This document shows, piece by piece, positions 57,331-64,000 of a DNA stretch of 64,000 nt. How positions within the stretch are numbered: the stretch's first letter is position 1; the number at the start of each line of letters is the position of its first letter. The position numbers and the translations under genes are program-made. This DNA comes from Fictibacillus macauensis ZFHKF-1 (GTDB taxonomy: Bacteria; Bacillota; Bacilli; Bacillales; Fictibacillaceae), in the NCBI RefSeq assembly GCF_000269865.1, contig NZ_AKKV01000031.1, positions 62,001 through 126,000 on the forward strand. Direction: 5' to 3'. A model generated the notes under the pieces. It searched no databases, had not been told where the DNA came from, and saw nothing but the letters and a program-made list of their open reading frames with translations.

Positions 57331-57492
57331 TTATGGCCTTGTAGTCTTTGTAGGTTTCCACGTAACTTTACCGCATGTTTTACAGCCACCCTTTTTCGGT
57401 TGAGGACGCTGTTTATTAAGTAAAGTAGCTTCTGTTAACTTTAGTTTTTTTTTCGATTCATATAATTTTCGATAGGCTGCTTTATCCATCAT
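57331..57492 (-). CDS. 53-residue basic CxxC protein
   Basis: The frame starts with two ATGs (57492, 57489) behind GAAGGATTAA. It has an Ala/Tyr/Lys-rich helix-like half (MMDKAAYRKLYESKKKLKL), a KGGCKTCGKVTWKP motif with one CxxC, and a basic tail. One CxxC is half of a zinc ribbon, so a dimer or redox role is possible. It is too short for routine calling, but start, spacing and a terminator 60 bases downstream support it. Family not recognised. Confidence 0.6.
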   Translation of the reverse strand: MMDKAAYRKLYESKKKLKLTEATLLNKQRPQPKKGGCKTCGKVTWKPTKTTRP

Positions 57493-57523
57493 TTAATCCT
57501 TCTTTCATCGGTGATACCGTATC

Positions 57524-58318
57524 TTATTCTTGATCCTTACGACGTGTTCGGGTGGAGGTTGGAAAAGGTTTAATGACGGTTGAGGCAGGCTTCGTGTTTT
57601 GCTTAAATGGCTGGATGGAGGATGTATGTGACGTCAATGATTTAAAGGGATTGATTTTAGTTTCAGTAGAAGCAGAAATGGCTGGCTTGTAGCCTGTCGG
57701 AATGAGTTGTTGTTCTTGTTCTTCAGGAAAGCGTGCTGCTTGAAGCATTGCTAAGGTGGGATTAATTTTGTGTAACATTTGATCAATCGCTGTCTTAATG
57801 TGATCGATTGTTAATGAAGAAGGCAAAGGACGAAGACGATGCCCGACGCCCATTTGTATCATGACATAACTAATCCATTCTGCGGCTTTTGGTAAGGCAT
57901 CTTCTCGAAAGAACAAACGGCAGTTTTCTCGATTTCCTCTATAATGAAGAAAAGAATGTAGTCTGGAGGAGAGCGTTGGTTTTGTTTGTAACGTAATGTG
58001 CGTTTGTTCACCAGATTCAGTTTCAATGAAACATTCCTCTATTTGGTCTTTAACAAAACGAATATCAAAGGAAATGGCTAACGGATGATCACGAGAGGGC
58101 TGCAAGTTAACGCCCGTATGATGTAAATAACGCTTAACTTCTTCTCGTTGTTTACTAGGAAGCCCTGATAAATAAAAGGAGCAACCGGCAAGATCTGGTA
58201 GGAGACGTTGCTTTTGCTGGTCATAGCGTAGCCCCCAATAAGGAAATAATGGGGAGAGCAACGCAAGCAACGAATCGTCAAACGAGCCAATTTCTTTCTC
58301 TTCAAAAGTGACAATCAT
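57524..58318 (-). CDS. unrecognised protein in the cotO position
   Basis: The 264-residue protein starts at ATG 58318, nine bases after AAAGG; longer frames overlap the ribosome binding site. An N-terminal domain of about 190 residues (MIVTFEEKEIGSFDDSLLAL onward) is followed by a low-complexity tail rich in Thr, Ser, Lys and Pro. I see no catalytic motif, signal or membrane segment. It lies between fabI and yjcF, where B. subtilis has cotO, and faces the Cys-rich gene across a shared promoter region. Morphogenetic coat role is only a guess. Confidence 0.55.
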   Translation of the reverse strand: MIVTFEEKEIGSFDDSLLALLSPLFPYWGLRYDQQKQRLLPDLAGCSFYLSGLPSKQREEVKRYLHHTGVNLQPSRDHPLAISFDIRFVKDQIEECFIETESGEQTHITLQTKPTLSSRLHSFLHYRGNRENCRLFFREDALPKAAEWISYVMIQMGVGHRLRPLPSSLTIDHIKTAIDQMLHKINPTLAMLQAARFPEEQEQQLIPTGYKPAISASTETKINPFKSLTSHTSSIQPFKQNTKPASTVIKPFPTSTRTRRKDQE

Positions 58319-58384
58319 AGCCTTCATCCTTTCTACTTCTATGAAAAATAGGCTTTCATTCAGTGTCATTAGCTTATTCCTTTC

Positions 58385-58393
58385 CATAGTATG
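58385..58393. promoter_or_regulatory. possible divergent mother-cell -10 element
   Basis: CATAGTATG on the plus strand reads CATACTATG on the minus strand, the same nine bases as at 42928. It could drive either or both diverging genes. No clear AC -35 at 16-17 bases on either side. Confidence 0.3.
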
Positions 58394-58434
58394 TATAGAA
58401 TCTTCATAACATGATGAGGAAAGGAAGAGAAGTG

Positions 58435-59589
58435 ATGGGAAAAAAGGGAATCCCTAAGACCAGCGTGAACAGTCTGACGGAAGAATGTATTAGAGTTCAG
58501 AAAGTATATGACTGGATTACAGATACCTTTTCAGTTACGAAAAACATTTGTTTCTCACAAGAGCAATTACGTAAAATTGAAGAGGCATTAGAAGATCCTT
58601 GCCGACGTCCACTACGTTTACAATGTCAGACGCCAGCATCATCCGGTCATTATGCACACGGAGAGGAGTACTACTCAGAGAAGGATATTTTCTTCTGTGA
58701 ACAAATTGGTGATAAGCGCGACGTTACTGTTCCATTAAACGGTAGCTTCGTAGACGCTCAACTCGTTGATTTATTGTTTACAACAGGCATTAAGGTGCAA
58801 GTTGTCGATCGTCGCGGTAAAGTTGTTACGTGCTTAACTACCGATGCGTCTGTACTAGAGCCTTTCGTATTATGTTATCCAGAAGGAACAGATTTGTTCT
58901 GTCGTGTAACACGCGTCCTTTGTAAAATTCCGACAGGATCTGTTCTTTTAAATTGTCCAGCACCAAATAACTTTCAGGTTGTTGTAACGTTTTGTGTTGA
59001 TATCCAAATTGAAGCAGAAGTAAAGCTAGAAGTACTAGCAAAATTCTGTACACCGCGTGAAAATGACTTGCAAGCGGAAGAGTTTGAAGATATTTGCCCA
59101 AGTCCAGACTTTCCACAGCAATGTCCAGATATCTTCCCGCGTGCTGGTTGTGATTGCAGTACTAGCGGAGAAGCGAGTGGTTGCACTGGATCGAAAGCTT
59201 CAGAGAAAGGTAAGCTCGGTGTCTATGCAGATATTTGTCGTAACTGTGCGCTTTCCGAAAGCTCTTTACGCTTTACCTTTGAAGATGAGAACGGCGGCTT
59301 GAATAACTTTAATTTCGTAGCAGATACGTTCCAGCAAGACTCACTCTGCTGTGAAATTCAAGATGGCCGAAGCATGAAGTTCCTTGTCTCTGGTACAGGT
59401 AACACAGATGATGGAGAAGAGTATGACTTTAACTTTGCAGCAGTCGATAGCAAAGGCGGAAGTTGCTTCCAGCTTCAACTCTGTGATAAGCGAGGCGTCG
59501 TTGTCTTCGAATCTGGTATCGTTCAAGTAGAAGAAGGCAGCTTAGAAGTTGAATATTGCGTATCGTTTGATGATTTAAGACTACGCTAA
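58435..59589 (+). CDS. 384-residue Cys-rich spore-surface-type protein
   Basis: By count it has 24 Cys spread along its length. Residues about 85-205 form a beta-rich domain (RDVTVPLNGSFVDAQLVDLL, then KIPTGSVLLNCPAP and VVTFCVDIQIEAEVKLEVL). A Cys/Ser/Gly linker (AGCDCSTSGEASGC) joins it to a second beta-rich domain from about residue 262 (LGVYADICRNCALSESSLRF). AAAGGAAGAG favours ATG 58435 over 58411. No signal peptide, as expected for coat proteins made in the mother cell. I do not recognise a named family. Confidence 0.7.
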   Translation: MGKKGIPKTSVNSLTEECIRVQKVYDWITDTFSVTKNICFSQEQLRKIEEALEDPCRRPLRLQCQTPASSGHYAHGEEYYSEKDIFFCEQIGDKRDVTVPLNGSFVDAQLVDLLFTTGIKVQVVDRRGKVVTCLTTDASVLEPFVLCYPEGTDLFCRVTRVLCKIPTGSVLLNCPAPNNFQVVVTFCVDIQIEAEVKLEVLAKFCTPRENDLQAEEFEDICPSPDFPQQCPDIFPRAGCDCSTSGEASGCTGSKASEKGKLGVYADICRNCALSESSLRFTFEDENGGLNNFNFVADTFQQDSLCCEIQDGRSMKFLVSGTGNTDDGEEYDFNFAAVDSKGGSCFQLQLCDKRGVVVFESGIVQVEEGSLEVEYCVSFDDLRLR

Positions 59590-59599
59590 TTTTTCTTAG

Positions 59600-59630
59600 A
59601 AGAACGGGAGTGATCCCGTTCTTTTTTTGG
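59600..59630 (+). terminator. intrinsic terminator
   Basis: AAGAACGGGA pairs with TCCCGTTCTT, then seven T. Confidence 0.88.
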
Positions 59631-59660
59631 TGTTAAGAAAAAATTCTGCAAGAACACGGA

Positions 59661-59687
59661 ACGAATCAAGCGATGCATCATACTATA
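59661..59687 (+). promoter_or_regulatory. sigma-K promoter of the coiled-coil gene
   Basis: AC (59661-59662), 16 bases, CATACTATA (59679-59687). This is a full match to the AC...CATAnnnTA consensus, 30 bases upstream of the start codon. Confidence 0.7.
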
Positions 59688-59716
59688 AAGGTAGGAGCCT
59701 ATAAAGGGGGACTTGA

Positions 59717-60628
59717 ATGATGCACTCTCAAAAGGAGCGGTTAAGTTACGATCGGTTAATCGCACGTGCCCAATTTTATCAAGAAAAATCATTGGAATCA
59801 GAGAAGAAGCTTGTTTTTGCAGAGGAGCAAATTGAACGATTAGAGTTGGAACTACAAGAAGCAACGGCTCAAAATGGGGTCGAAAAAGAGCGGGAGCTCC
59901 ACGAAAAAACGGCGGAAATAGTAGATTTACAAGCCAAAATCCAGCAGCTTGAAGCGAGTGTGCCGACAGGAGCTGTTGTCGATTATAAGCAACGCATTGC
60001 TGATTATGAAGAATTGCTGAAAACAGTTCAAGACGAAATTAATGAAAAAGAAGCGAAGTTAGATATTAGTTTACAGAAAATAAAGGCGTTAGAGAAAAAG
60101 CTAATGCTGCAAGGGAAGAATGATCCGATTACGCATAAAGTGGATGAAAATAATGAAGAAATATTTACGAAAAAAGATTACGGCTGCTTATGTTATTTTG
60201 ATCATTCCATCATTTTAAAAGAAGATCAGTCAGGCATTATAAGAGGGTCATTTATTATTGAAAATACCGGACTTATTGTATTGGAAAATCCATCTATATG
60301 TTTGCGTTTTCAACCGAGTGACGCAAATGTAATTAAAGGTAAAATTTATTCCAATGAGCTGCATGAAGTTAATAGTGATAACTTAGAAAACTTTCAATGG
60401 ATGTTCGTCGATAATGATTGGGCGAAGGAAGCAAATGAGCGTGGCGAAATATGGTTGTGTCCCATTCGGTTGATGCGACTTGAACCGGGAGAAAAAATCT
60501 TACTTCAAGATTTTCAAATTCCTTTTAAAAAAGAAGTGATTGGCAATTTACTCGTCGAAGCTTTCGTGTTTTTTAATAAACAAAATTACAAAATTAAAGC
60601 GGCAAATCATATTGCGATTAACTTTTAG
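59717..60628 (+). CDS. coiled-coil protein, probably sporulation-expressed
   Basis: The 303-residue protein has residues about 5-135 as a Glu/Lys/Leu-rich coiled coil (EKKLVFAEEQIERLELELQ, IVDLQAKIQQLEA), then a globular beta-type domain with GIIRGSFIIENTGLIVLENP and RLEPGEKILLQDFQIPF, which looks like an immunoglobulin-like sandwich. AAAGGGGG is six bases before ATG 59717. The sigma-K-type promoter argues for mother-cell expression. I do not recognise the family. Confidence 0.65.
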   Translation: MMHSQKERLSYDRLIARAQFYQEKSLESEKKLVFAEEQIERLELELQEATAQNGVEKERELHEKTAEIVDLQAKIQQLEASVPTGAVVDYKQRIADYEELLKTVQDEINEKEAKLDISLQKIKALEKKLMLQGKNDPITHKVDENNEEIFTKKDYGCLCYFDHSIILKEDQSGIIRGSFIIENTGLIVLENPSICLRFQPSDANVIKGKIYSNELHEVNSDNLENFQWMFVDNDWAKEANERGEIWLCPIRLMRLEPGEKILLQDFQIPFKKEVIGNLLVEAFVFFNKQNYKIKAANHIAINF

Positions 60629-60683
60629 TGCGGAAAGTCATAACCAGCTTTTTTTCACATAATCTAACATAGAGAATGAAGAG

Positions 60684-60716
60684 CGCCAAAAAGGGAGTAT
60701 TTTTGGCGTTTTTTCT
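60684..60716. terminator. bidirectional intrinsic terminator
   Basis: CGCCAAAAA pairs with TTTTTGGCG and is followed by six T; it serves the coiled-coil gene and may serve the converging DUF421 gene. Confidence 0.85.
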
Positions 60717-61389
60717 ATTTTCCCATAATTAAAAGTTCTTCACCTTCTTTAAATTCTGCGTAAAGCACTTCTTGTATGGTAGCAATGTTTTTCTTCGTAA
60801 GTTCTTGCTCTAACCATGCTTTACTTACACCGGCGGTTCGTAAATTATCTTCAACCAGTACGCCATCTAATACAAGTGTAATAGGAAGAGTTGGGGATCT
60901 AAGTGAGAGGTTTACATCCATGCGCTTAATAGGCTCATAGCCGCTCTTTGGTAACACACTAATTTCACCGTTGCTTTCAAGTATGACATATTCTACTTCG
61001 CGAAGTGAGAAGAAGCCTTTTTGTCGAAGGAGGTCTTGTAGTTGGTTAATGTCTAACTTATTTTTCTTTAACTGCAATCGATCAATCATCCCTTTACGAA
61101 CAATGATGGAGGGCGATCCTTCTAGAAATTTTCGTAGTTTCATGGAGCGTTGTGTAAGGATTTCTAATGAATACATGAGAATGCCCCAAATTGTCACCGT
61201 GTATAGGATGATTCCAATTGGAACATCAGGGTCATACATGGCATTACCAACAAGCTCTCCTAAAAAGAGGGCGGAGATAAAGTCAAAAGGTGTAAGTTGA
61301 GAAAGCTGTGATTTTCCAAGAAATTTTGTTAATAAAAATAAAGCGAAGAAACCAACAATCATCTCAATTGTGATTGTACTGAGACTCAT
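60715..61389 (-). CDS. DUF421 (YetF-type) membrane protein
   Basis: The 224-residue protein has an N-terminal membrane part of two to three helices (residues about 7-25, 35-50 and 58-78) and a cytosolic C-terminal half with GSPSIIVRKGMIDRLQLKK and FFSLREVEYVILESNGEISV, as in Bacillus YetF/YkjA-type proteins. Some members assist spore germinant response. The ATG follows AAAGGAGAATTG. Confidence 0.88.
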   Translation of the reverse strand: MSLSTITIEMIVGFFALFLLTKFLGKSQLSQLTPFDFISALFLGELVGNAMYDPDVPIGIILYTVTIWGILMYSLEILTQRSMKLRKFLEGSPSIIVRKGMIDRLQLKKNKLDINQLQDLLRQKGFFSLREVEYVILESNGEISVLPKSGYEPIKRMDVNLSLRSPTLPITLVLDGVLVEDNLRTAGVSKAWLEQELTKKNIATIQEVLYAEFKEGEELLIMGK

Positions 61390-61465
61390 TTATCAATTCT
61401 CCTTTAGCGCTTCCATGATATCATCAGTGTGTTCACCTTTTTACTGTTTCAATCGCGTACAATAG

Positions 61466-61500
61466 AAAAAAACATTGGACACTTTAGTCCAATGTTTTTC
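61466..61500 (-). terminator. intrinsic terminator of the yjcFG run
   Basis: AAAAACATTGGAC pairs with GTCCAATGTTTTT; the yjcF stop lies in the loop. Confidence 0.88.
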
Positions 61501-61918
61501 TCATACTCACATGCCATATACCTGCATCTAAAAAAGGTTCCGTTGAAAGGGTAAGATAGCCGAGTTTTTTATAGAAACCTTCTGCTTGCACTTGTGCATA
61601 TAATGTTAAGGAAGAAAGATGCATCCGGCGACCTTCTTCTTCCATTGCCTGCATAAGCTGTTCACCATAACCGAGACCACGAGCTTCTTTAATGATACAG
61701 ACGCGTTCGACTTTACCGCCATCTTCAATAGGACGAAGACGAGCGGCGCCAAATGGCTGGTTAGTGTTTGTATATAAAACGAAATGCCGTGACTCTGCTT
61801 CACGATCATCGATTTCGAGCGTTTCGTCTACACCTTGTTCTTTGACAAAGACTTGTTTGCGTACAGCTAGCGCATCAAGGTAGGCGTCGTCTGTTGTTGA
61901 AATGATTTTGATGTTCAC
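61484..61918 (-). CDS. yjcF: GNAT acetyltransferase YjcF
   Basis: The 144-residue GNAT enzyme has RKQVFVKEQGVDETLEIDD, the acetyl-CoA loop EARGLGYGEQLMQAM, and the late AEGFYKKLGY. The whole resembles ElaA/YjcF-type acetyltransferases; acceptor unknown. The stop of yjcG lies two bases before this ATG, so the genes are coupled. The order yjcF-yjcG-yjcH is conserved in B. subtilis. Confidence 0.88.
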   Translation of the reverse strand: MNIKIISTTDDAYLDALAVRKQVFVKEQGVDETLEIDDREAESRHFVLYTNTNQPFGAARLRPIEDGGKVERVCIIKEARGLGYGEQLMQAMEEEGRRMHLSSLTLYAQVQAEGFYKKLGYLTLSTEPFLDAGIWHVSMRKTLD

Positions 61919-61920
61919 GC

Positions 61921-62439
61921 TTAACGATTGCCTCCAAGAGAAAAGGTCTTATACACGTTCCAACGCTCTTTATCATGATCAAACTTTAATAAGTGAATTT
62001 CATGAACGATTTCTTCATGTTCAACCGTGACCATTTTTAAGCGCTCTAATACATCGGCATGCTCAACGTCAGAAAGCTTTTGTGCAAGTGTTAAATGTGG
62101 AACGAAATTATAGGGTTGTTCGTGTGTTAAAGGCCCGTCATAGAGCTGTTCATGAAGCGTAGTTAATGCTTCGTTTTCACCTACTCTTAAATAAATCGCA
62201 TTATTAACGGGGTGAAAAGAGCTTACTCTCGTAATTTGAATGGTAATGGGCATTGTTGCAGAGGCAACATCTTCAATATAAGCAATCATATGTTCAAGCT
62301 CTGCATCGGAAGCTTCAAACGAATCCTTTAATGTAATATGTGGTGCAATCATTGAGTAATGTGGGTCGTATCGTTTTCTGTATGAATTAATTGATTCCTT
62401 TAAATCTTGTGATGGAAAAATAGCAATTCCGTAGCTCAT
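61921..62439 (-). CDS. yjcG: 2H phosphoesterase superfamily protein YjcG
   Basis: The 172-residue protein of the 2'-5' RNA ligase-like (2H) superfamily has two catalytic HxT motifs, as APHITLKDSF and VPHLTLAQKL. Bacillus YjcG is a structurally known member with uncertain substrate. GGGAGGAAG precedes ATG 62439. Confidence 0.93.
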   Translation of the reverse strand: MSYGIAIFPSQDLKESINSYRKRYDPHYSMIAPHITLKDSFEASDAELEHMIAYIEDVASATMPITIQITRVSSFHPVNNAIYLRVGENEALTTLHEQLYDGPLTHEQPYNFVPHLTLAQKLSDVEHADVLERLKMVTVEHEEIVHEIHLLKFDHDKERWNVYKTFSLGGNR

Positions 62440-62504
62440 TGAAAACTTCCTCCCTTATCGTTTCATATAGTATATCAAAAATTCTTACAACTTCACAAAT
62501 TGAT

Positions 62505-63239
62505 TTATTTCCCGAATATAAATTTGAGGGCAGGAACTAAATTTTTTTGCCAATCTCCCCAAGAATGGTTACCCGTAAATTCTTCATAGCAATAAGGAAA
62601 TTGTTTTCCTTTTAAAAGATCTGCGAGCGCTCGATTTGGCGTTAAAAAGTCTTTGATTTGACCAGAAGGTGAATGAAATTGCTCTTCTTCGTCACCAATG
62701 GAATGATAGATTGACAGTAATTCGAACTGCTTAAAGTTTGAGACATGTTGAAGCAAGTCTTTAGGAACATACGGTGATTGTAAAATAACTTGCCCGTACG
62801 TTCGCGGAAAGGCGAGAGCACTTGCCAGCGAAACATACCCACCAAGCGAATCGCCAAGTAAGCACGTTCCTGAACCGAGTAAGTACGTATTAAATGTAGT
62901 ATGAATAAAGGTGGGTAACTCTAGCCCCATAAAGCGTAAATACTGGTCGTGTTTCTTACCTTGTGGGTGATATTTATCGTTGCGATCCTCGTTTCGCTGA
63001 TGAGGAACGCCAACAATGATTGCTTCTTCCATTTCATTTTCGCACATTAATTGGTCAGCTATAGAAGCGAGTCGTCCTAATTGAAAATAGTCTGGCCCGT
63101 CTTGCGCAATCAGAATAGGATACTTGACGAGTGTTGTAAATTTGGGTGGATAATACACGAGTAACGTAAGTGTTTCTTGAAGTTCGTTACTATAAAAAAG
63201 TTGTTCTTCAATTTTTCCTTGTAATGAAGCCATATTCAT
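62505..63239 (-). CDS. yjcH: esterase family protein YjcH
   Basis: The 244-residue alpha/beta hydrolase of the esterase-D/Fes type has the nucleophile in LLGDSLGGYVSLASAL (GxSxGG), the acid likely in the SIYHSIGDEE region, and the His in FTGNHSWGDWQ. Cytosolic, with no signal peptide. AGGAGAATG precedes the start. It is upstream of yjcG on the same strand with a 65-base gap. Confidence 0.9.
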   Translation of the reverse strand: MNMASLQGKIEEQLFYSNELQETLTLLVYYPPKFTTLVKYPILIAQDGPDYFQLGRLASIADQLMCENEMEEAIIVGVPHQRNEDRNDKYHPQGKKHDQYLRFMGLELPTFIHTTFNTYLLGSGTCLLGDSLGGYVSLASALAFPRTYGQVILQSPYVPKDLLQHVSNFKQFELLSIYHSIGDEEEQFHSPSGQIKDFLTPNRALADLLKGKQFPYCYEEFTGNHSWGDWQKNLVPALKFIFGK

Positions 63240-63355
63240 TCTCCTATCTATGAAAACAACGCTTACATTGTACTTCTTCTATTTTAGCATACAGTGGTAT
63301 AATAGAAGCAAGTAGTATGTATGTAACACCTGGATCAAGAGAAAGGGTGAAAATC

Positions 63356-63910
63356 ATGTTCAGAAAAGTTCATAGCCGTGAAGTTGAAACGGCAGCACGC
63401 GCATTGCTAACAGAACGTGGCGTAACGTTAGAAGCAATTGCTGAGATTGTTTATGAAATGCAAGTTCCTTTTTCGCCTCATTTAACAATGGCAGAGTGTT
63501 TTGAAAGTGTGGATGCGGTCTTAACAAAACGTGAAATTCAACATGCAGTCTTAGTAGGGATTGAGCTTGATAAACTAGCTGAAAAAGGCATGTTATCTGA
63601 GCCTCTTCAATCCATTGTTGCTTCTGATGAAGGATTATTTGGTGTAGATGAGACCATTGCTCTTGGTGCTGTTTTTGGTTATGGAAGTATCGCTGTTACA
63701 ACCTTTGGTTATTTAGATAAATATAAACCAGGAATTATTCGTCAATTAGATACAAAAGGCACTCCTGGCATTCATACGTTTTTAGACGATTTGGTCGCAA
63801 GTATTGCTTCCAATGCTTCCAGTCGACTGGCGCATCGTTTAAGAGATCATGAGGAACGACTTTCTAAAGAAGAAATTGAAATGCATGATGAAGAAGAGCG
63901 CATTGGCTAA
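63356..63910 (+). CDS. phosphatidylglycerophosphatase A-family protein (YutG-like)
   Basis: The 184-residue protein has VDAVLTKREIQHAVLVGIELD, the acidic SDEGLFGVDETIALGAVFGYGSI, and FLDDLVASIASNASSRLAH, a layout shared with Bacillus YutG of the PgpA family. From ATG 63356, after AAAGGGTG, it has a normal length; a longer frame is rejected. Classic PgpA is membranous, whereas this form is soluble-looking, so the phosphatase role is uncertain. The C-terminus is Glu-rich. Confidence 0.8.
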   Translation: MFRKVHSREVETAARALLTERGVTLEAIAEIVYEMQVPFSPHLTMAECFESVDAVLTKREIQHAVLVGIELDKLAEKGMLSEPLQSIVASDEGLFGVDETIALGAVFGYGSIAVTTFGYLDKYKPGIIRQLDTKGTPGIHTFLDDLVASIASNASSRLAHRLRDHEERLSKEEIEMHDEEERIG

Positions 63911-63963
63911 AGAAGGCGTAAGACCCCAAATTAAAATTTAGGGTCTTACGCCTTCTTCTTTTT
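63909..63963. terminator. strong bidirectional terminator
   Basis: AGAAGGCGTAAGACCC (63911-63926) pairs perfectly with GGGTCTTACGCCTTCT (63941-63956). Confidence 0.92.
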
Positions 63964-64000
63964 TTATGCTTGTGCGATGGACCATTTTTTGCCCCCTTAC
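63964..64000 (-). CDS. possible C-terminus of a converging gene (partial)
   Basis: On the minus strand a frame enters from the right edge and reads GGKKWSIAQA before TAA 63966-63964, directly against the bidirectional terminator. The position is right for a gene end, but only about 11 codons are visible. Confidence 0.3.

Overview
This window is AT-rich chromosomal DNA from a spore-forming member of the Bacillaceae. The evidence is the gene order, which follows the Bacillus subtilis yja-yjb-yjc segment almost gene for gene: yjzA, yjaU, yjaV, comZ, fabH-fabF, yjbA, trpS, oppABCDF, yjbC, spx, mecA, coiA, pepF, spxH, yjbI, yjbJ, yjbK, yjbL, yjbM, nadF, yjbO, prpE, fabI, then spore-surface genes, then yjcF-yjcG-yjcH. 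Strong AGGAGG-type ribosome binding sites, a tryptophan T-box, FapR operators and many intrinsic terminators fit the same group. I cannot fix genus or species.

0-33.5 kb is conserved core. It holds small proteins (YjzC, YjzA, ComZ), fatty-acid synthesis (fabHF and, further on, fabI, each behind a FapR-type palindrome), TrpRS behind a T-box, an oligopeptide ABC transporter, a DegV protein, a UbiD-type decarboxylase, the Spx-MecA-SpxH proteolysis/redox set, competence gene coiA, peptidase pepF, the (p)ppGpp synthase/NAD kinase/pseudouridine synthase run, PrpE and a SEDS-family protein. Several small genes shorter than 60 codons are present, including a zinc-ribbon protein and a Lys-rich protein. 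There are also possible short leader ORFs upstream of opp and coiA.

33.6-56.3 kb is the accessory region, lying between fabI and the coat-protein locus. It has 20 plus-strand genes in three apparent transcription units plus two minus-strand genes. Unit 1 (33.6-42.8 kb) has spsI/spsK/spsL-like dTDP-sugar genes and six further genes, five of them glycosyltransferases. Unit 2 (43.0-50.7 kb) makes CDP-4-keto-6-deoxyglucose (rfbF, rfbG) and has an epimerase, two zinc-finger-type sugar methyltransferases, a CmcI-like methyltransferase, a glycosyltransferase and gmd. Unit 3 (50.8-54.2 kb) has manC and two glycosyltransferases. The minus-strand pair encodes CgeB-like glycosyltransferases. Mother-cell (sigma-K-like) promoter motifs precede units 1 and 2. 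I infer a spore-surface (crust or exosporium) glycan locus that draws on dTDP-, CDP- and GDP-linked deoxysugars. The gene for dTDP-glucose 4,6-dehydratase and a clear GDP-4-keto-6-deoxymannose reductase are absent from the window.

56.4-60.7 kb holds Cys-rich proteins that look like structural spore-surface components, an unrecognised 264-residue protein, a CxxC mini-protein and a coiled-coil protein with a near-perfect sigma-K promoter. The block sits where B. subtilis has cotO-cotZYXWV. From 60.7 kb to the end the core returns: DUF421 membrane protein, yjcF, yjcG, yjcH and a PgpA-family protein. I saw no rRNA, tRNA, CRISPR array, insertion sequence or phage gene.
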